NCBI GenBank assembly: GCA_017520845.1
Contig: JAFXEU010000052.1
Coordinates: 120,013 to 184,012 of the forward strand
Reading direction: 5' to 3'
Source: Kiritimatiellia bacterium
GTDB taxonomy: Bacteria; Verrucomicrobiota; Kiritimatiellia; RFP12; UBA1067
Length of the DNA stretch: 64,000 nucleotides
Shown: positions 62,450 through 64,000 of the stretch, piece after piece
Layout of the letters: the number at the start of each line of letters is the position of its first letter
Position numbering within the stretch: position 1 is the first letter of the stretch
Made by a program: the position numbers and the translations under genes
Notes under the pieces: model-generated
Database searches by the model: none
What the model was told of the DNA's origin: nothing
What the model saw: only the letters and a program-made list of their open reading frames with translations

Positions 62450-63616
62450 ATGAAAATAACAGGCATTAAGACTTTTGTGATAGATTGCTTCCGGACAAAC
62501 TGGGTGTTCGTGAAGGTCACTACGGATGAAGGCATTCACGGAATCGGTGAAGGTACGCTCGAATACAAGGAGAACGCGCTAACCGGTGCCGTCACCGATC
62601 TTGAACACGCGCTTGTCGGAAAGGATCCGTTCGATACCGAATGGATCTGGCATGAAAACTACCGCGATGCTTATTGGCGCGGCGGTCCCGTTCTCATGAG
62701 CGCTCTTTCAGCCGTGGATATGGCGTTGTGGGATATTAAGGGCAAGGCGTTGAGAATGCCGGTCTGGAAGCTTCTCGGCGGCAAGTGCCGTGAATGCGTA
62801 CCATGCTACGCGAATTGCTGGTTCGCAGGGGCGAAAGAGCCGGAGGAGTTTGCGGCGAAGGCCACGGCGGCGGTTGAAATCGGCTTTAAGGGCCTTAAAT
62901 GGGATCCTTTCGGAAAGAACTACCGTCAGCTTCCGCCGGAAGATTTCAAAAAGGCGTTGAAATGTATTGAGAAGGTCAAGGCGGCAACTGAAGGCAAAGC
63001 CGAAATCCTTATCGAATGTCATGGGCGGTTTGATCTTCCCACGGCGCTTCGCGTCTGCAATGCGCTTGAAGAATTCGATCCATATTGGGTAGAAGAGCCG
63101 ATTATTCCAGACACGATGCGGGCCCTTGCCGATCTGCGCTCGCGTGTGCGCGTGCCAATCGCCTGCGGAGAAAGGCTTTATTCCACGCAGCAGATAATGG
63201 ATGCCATCGAACTTCGCTCATGTGACTATCTCCAGCCGGATTCGTCGCATGCGGGCGGCATTACCGAAATGAAGAAGATCGCGGGCATCTGCGACGCGCA
63301 TCACATTCCTTTCTGCGCCCACAATCCGTCGGGTCCTGTCGCCAACGCCGTGACGCTCGCGTTGGGTGTGTCGACTCCCGGCTACTGCATCCACGAGACG
63401 CTCTTTGACGACGTGCCGTGGCGAAAGGATGTCGTCGATGAGGATGTGCGCTTTGTGAACGGATTCATGTATCCGTCGGATCGCCCTGGGCTTGGCATAG
63501 AACTGAACGAAGAGGCCGCCGCAGCATACGCGAAGCAGGATCATTGGCTCAGGCACTATGTAGGTACGCTCACGAACGTGCGCCCGCCGGACAGCGAGAA
63601 GTATTACCACGGGTAG
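62450..63616 (+). CDS. Mandelate racemase-family galactonate-dehydratase-like enzyme
   Basis: 388 residues from ATG 62450. GLKWDPFG, ECHGRFD (metal ligand), WVEEPI (metal ligand), GERLYS (metal ligand) and FCAHNPSGPVA (catalytic His region) follow the order in DgoD-type D-galactonate dehydratases, and length is normal. It would remove water from an aldonate to give a 2-keto-3-deoxy acid. It is not a close match to the other superfamily member at 36123, so the two probably treat different acids. Confidence 0.85.
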   Translation: MKITGIKTFVIDCFRTNWVFVKVTTDEGIHGIGEGTLEYKENALTGAVTDLEHALVGKDPFDTEWIWHENYRDAYWRGGPVLMSALSAVDMALWDIKGKALRMPVWKLLGGKCRECVPCYANCWFAGAKEPEEFAAKATAAVEIGFKGLKWDPFGKNYRQLPPEDFKKALKCIEKVKAATEGKAEILIECHGRFDLPTALRVCNALEEFDPYWVEEPIIPDTMRALADLRSRVRVPIACGERLYSTQQIMDAIELRSCDYLQPDSSHAGGITEMKKIAGICDAHHIPFCAHNPSGPVANAVTLALGVSTPGYCIHETLFDDVPWRKDVVDEDVRFVNGFMYPSDRPGLGIELNEEAAAAYAKQDHWLRHYVGTLTNVRPPDSEKYYHG

Positions 63617-63659
63617 CGCATTGCTTATCTCATATTCCTCATTACCCCTGCTAAAGGGT

Positions 63660-63726
63660 TTTGCTCAAAATATGATATCTATTTGCTTGATTTTTTATAG
63701 GTGAGTCCTTTAAGAAATGGTAAAAT
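63660..63726 (+). promoter_or_regulatory. Third AraC-style operator and promoter
   Basis: Half-sites TTTGCTCA (63660-63667) and TTTGCTTG (63682-63689), 22 bp apart; the element TTTGCTTGATTTTTTATAG (63682-63700) ends 20 bases before TAAAAT (63721-63726). The intervening TTTTGTGAG of the other two copies is not present. Confidence 0.65.
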
Positions 63727-63748
63727 AGTAAATATATGTAGGAGACAA

Positions 63749-64000
63749 ATGTTAAAAAAAATTCTATCAATAATTTCTGTTGTCGCTCTCGTTGCGACAG
63801 CGGATGCCTCTGTAAAACTTCAGCGTGGAAAGCCTGACGGCTATAAGACGGTAGGTAAAGCGCAGTGGTTGGGCTCTAACGGTAAGCTCGAAGAGGGCCG
63901 CGCTTTCATCGCGGAGCTTAGAGCGCGACCTAAGGAAGGGCGCACCGTTGAAGAGATACAGTCTGTCGATATGGCTGAATTCGCATTTCTTCGCAGTAAC
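63749..64000 (+). CDS. Exported protein of unknown function (3' end beyond window)
   Basis: 84 codons from ATG 63749 with GGAG four to five bases upstream. The first 20 residues (KKILSIISVVALVATADA) are a signal peptide. The mature start is basic and polar, with no family I recognise. It is under the shared operator, so it is probably a regulon member, perhaps a hydrolase or binding protein of the same pathway. Confidence 0.65.
   Translation, partial: MLKKILSIISVVALVATADASVKLQRGKPDGYKTVGKAQWLGSNGKLEEGRAFIAELRARPKEGRTVEEIQSVDMAEFAFLRSN

Overview
The window looks like the replication-origin region of a gut-type bacterium of the PVC group, most plausibly Kiritimatiellota or a relative. The reasons are a mnmG-dnaA-dnaN block, many secreted glycosidases, XylR-like regulators (sugar-binding domain plus AraC helix-turn-helix), large secreted beta-strand-repeat proteins, ORF6N and RhuM family proteins, and purine-rich tandem repeats between genes. 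The lineage is inferred from gene content only. I saw no rRNA, tRNA or CRISPR array.

Layout. (1) 1-6.5 kb, all minus strand: a lipoprotein, an iPGM-like metalloenzyme, a ROK-like protein, a NahK-like sugar kinase and a Na+/H+ antiporter cut by the left edge. (2) 6.5-14.5 kb, all plus strand: mnmG, dnaA, dnaN, a THUMP-type RNA methyltransferase, a coiled-coil protein and an XRE/zinc-ribbon protein. Transcription diverges from 6.55-6.85 kb. DnaA boxes occur in three clusters, the densest at 13884-13945, and four parS-like sites lie inside the mnmG reading frame. (3) 14.5-18 kb: an acid phosphatase and a GH35-SGNH fusion enzyme. (4) 18-35.4 kb: an accessory island, by eye more AT-rich than its right-hand neighbour. 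It has ORF6N/RhuM genes and their wreckage, a tightly coupled six-gene operon (NurA-like nuclease, HerA-like ATPase, membrane protein, DGQHR/DndB-like protein, HSP90-type ATPase, radical SAM protein), a sigma-54 activator, and a second set of orphan genes (two possible uracil-DNA-glycosylase-fold proteins, a PLD nuclease, a Cys-phosphatase, an FtsK-like ATPase). (5) 35.4-48.8 kb: sugar-acid catabolism (enolase-superfamily enzyme, XylR-like regulator, MFS carrier, SDR, RraA-like protein), a secreted beta-strand protein, a GH13 enzyme, an AAA/PD-(D/E)XK protein and a second XylR-like regulator. (6) 48.8-52.7 kb: a small island bounded by a perfect 36-bp direct repeat, carrying a DUF3990 ADP-ribosyltransferase-like gene, an XRE antitoxin-like gene, a PARG-type hydrolase and an AAA ATPase. 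(7) 52.8-64 kb: a 1320-residue secreted beta-strand protein, a protein with two glycosidase domains, SDR, MFS, a galactonate-dehydratase-like enzyme and the start of an exported protein.

How the parts fit. The secreted glycosidases probably release sugars or sugar acids, the MFS carriers import them, and the SDR, dehydratase and RraA-type enzymes degrade them. Three promoters (36.0, 38.7 and 63.7 kb) share one AraC-style operator: two direct half-sites 22 bp apart, the second ending exactly 20 bp before a -10 box. This points to one regulon, perhaps run by the regulator at 37485-38636. Heptanucleotide arrays fill many of the gaps between genes in this half of the window and often contain the stop codon of one gene and the ribosome-binding purines of the next.

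Best candidates for something new: the NurA/HerA/DGQHR/HSP90/radical-SAM operon (a putative DNA-processing or defence system), parS sites written into mnmG, and the ADP-ribosylation module between direct repeats.
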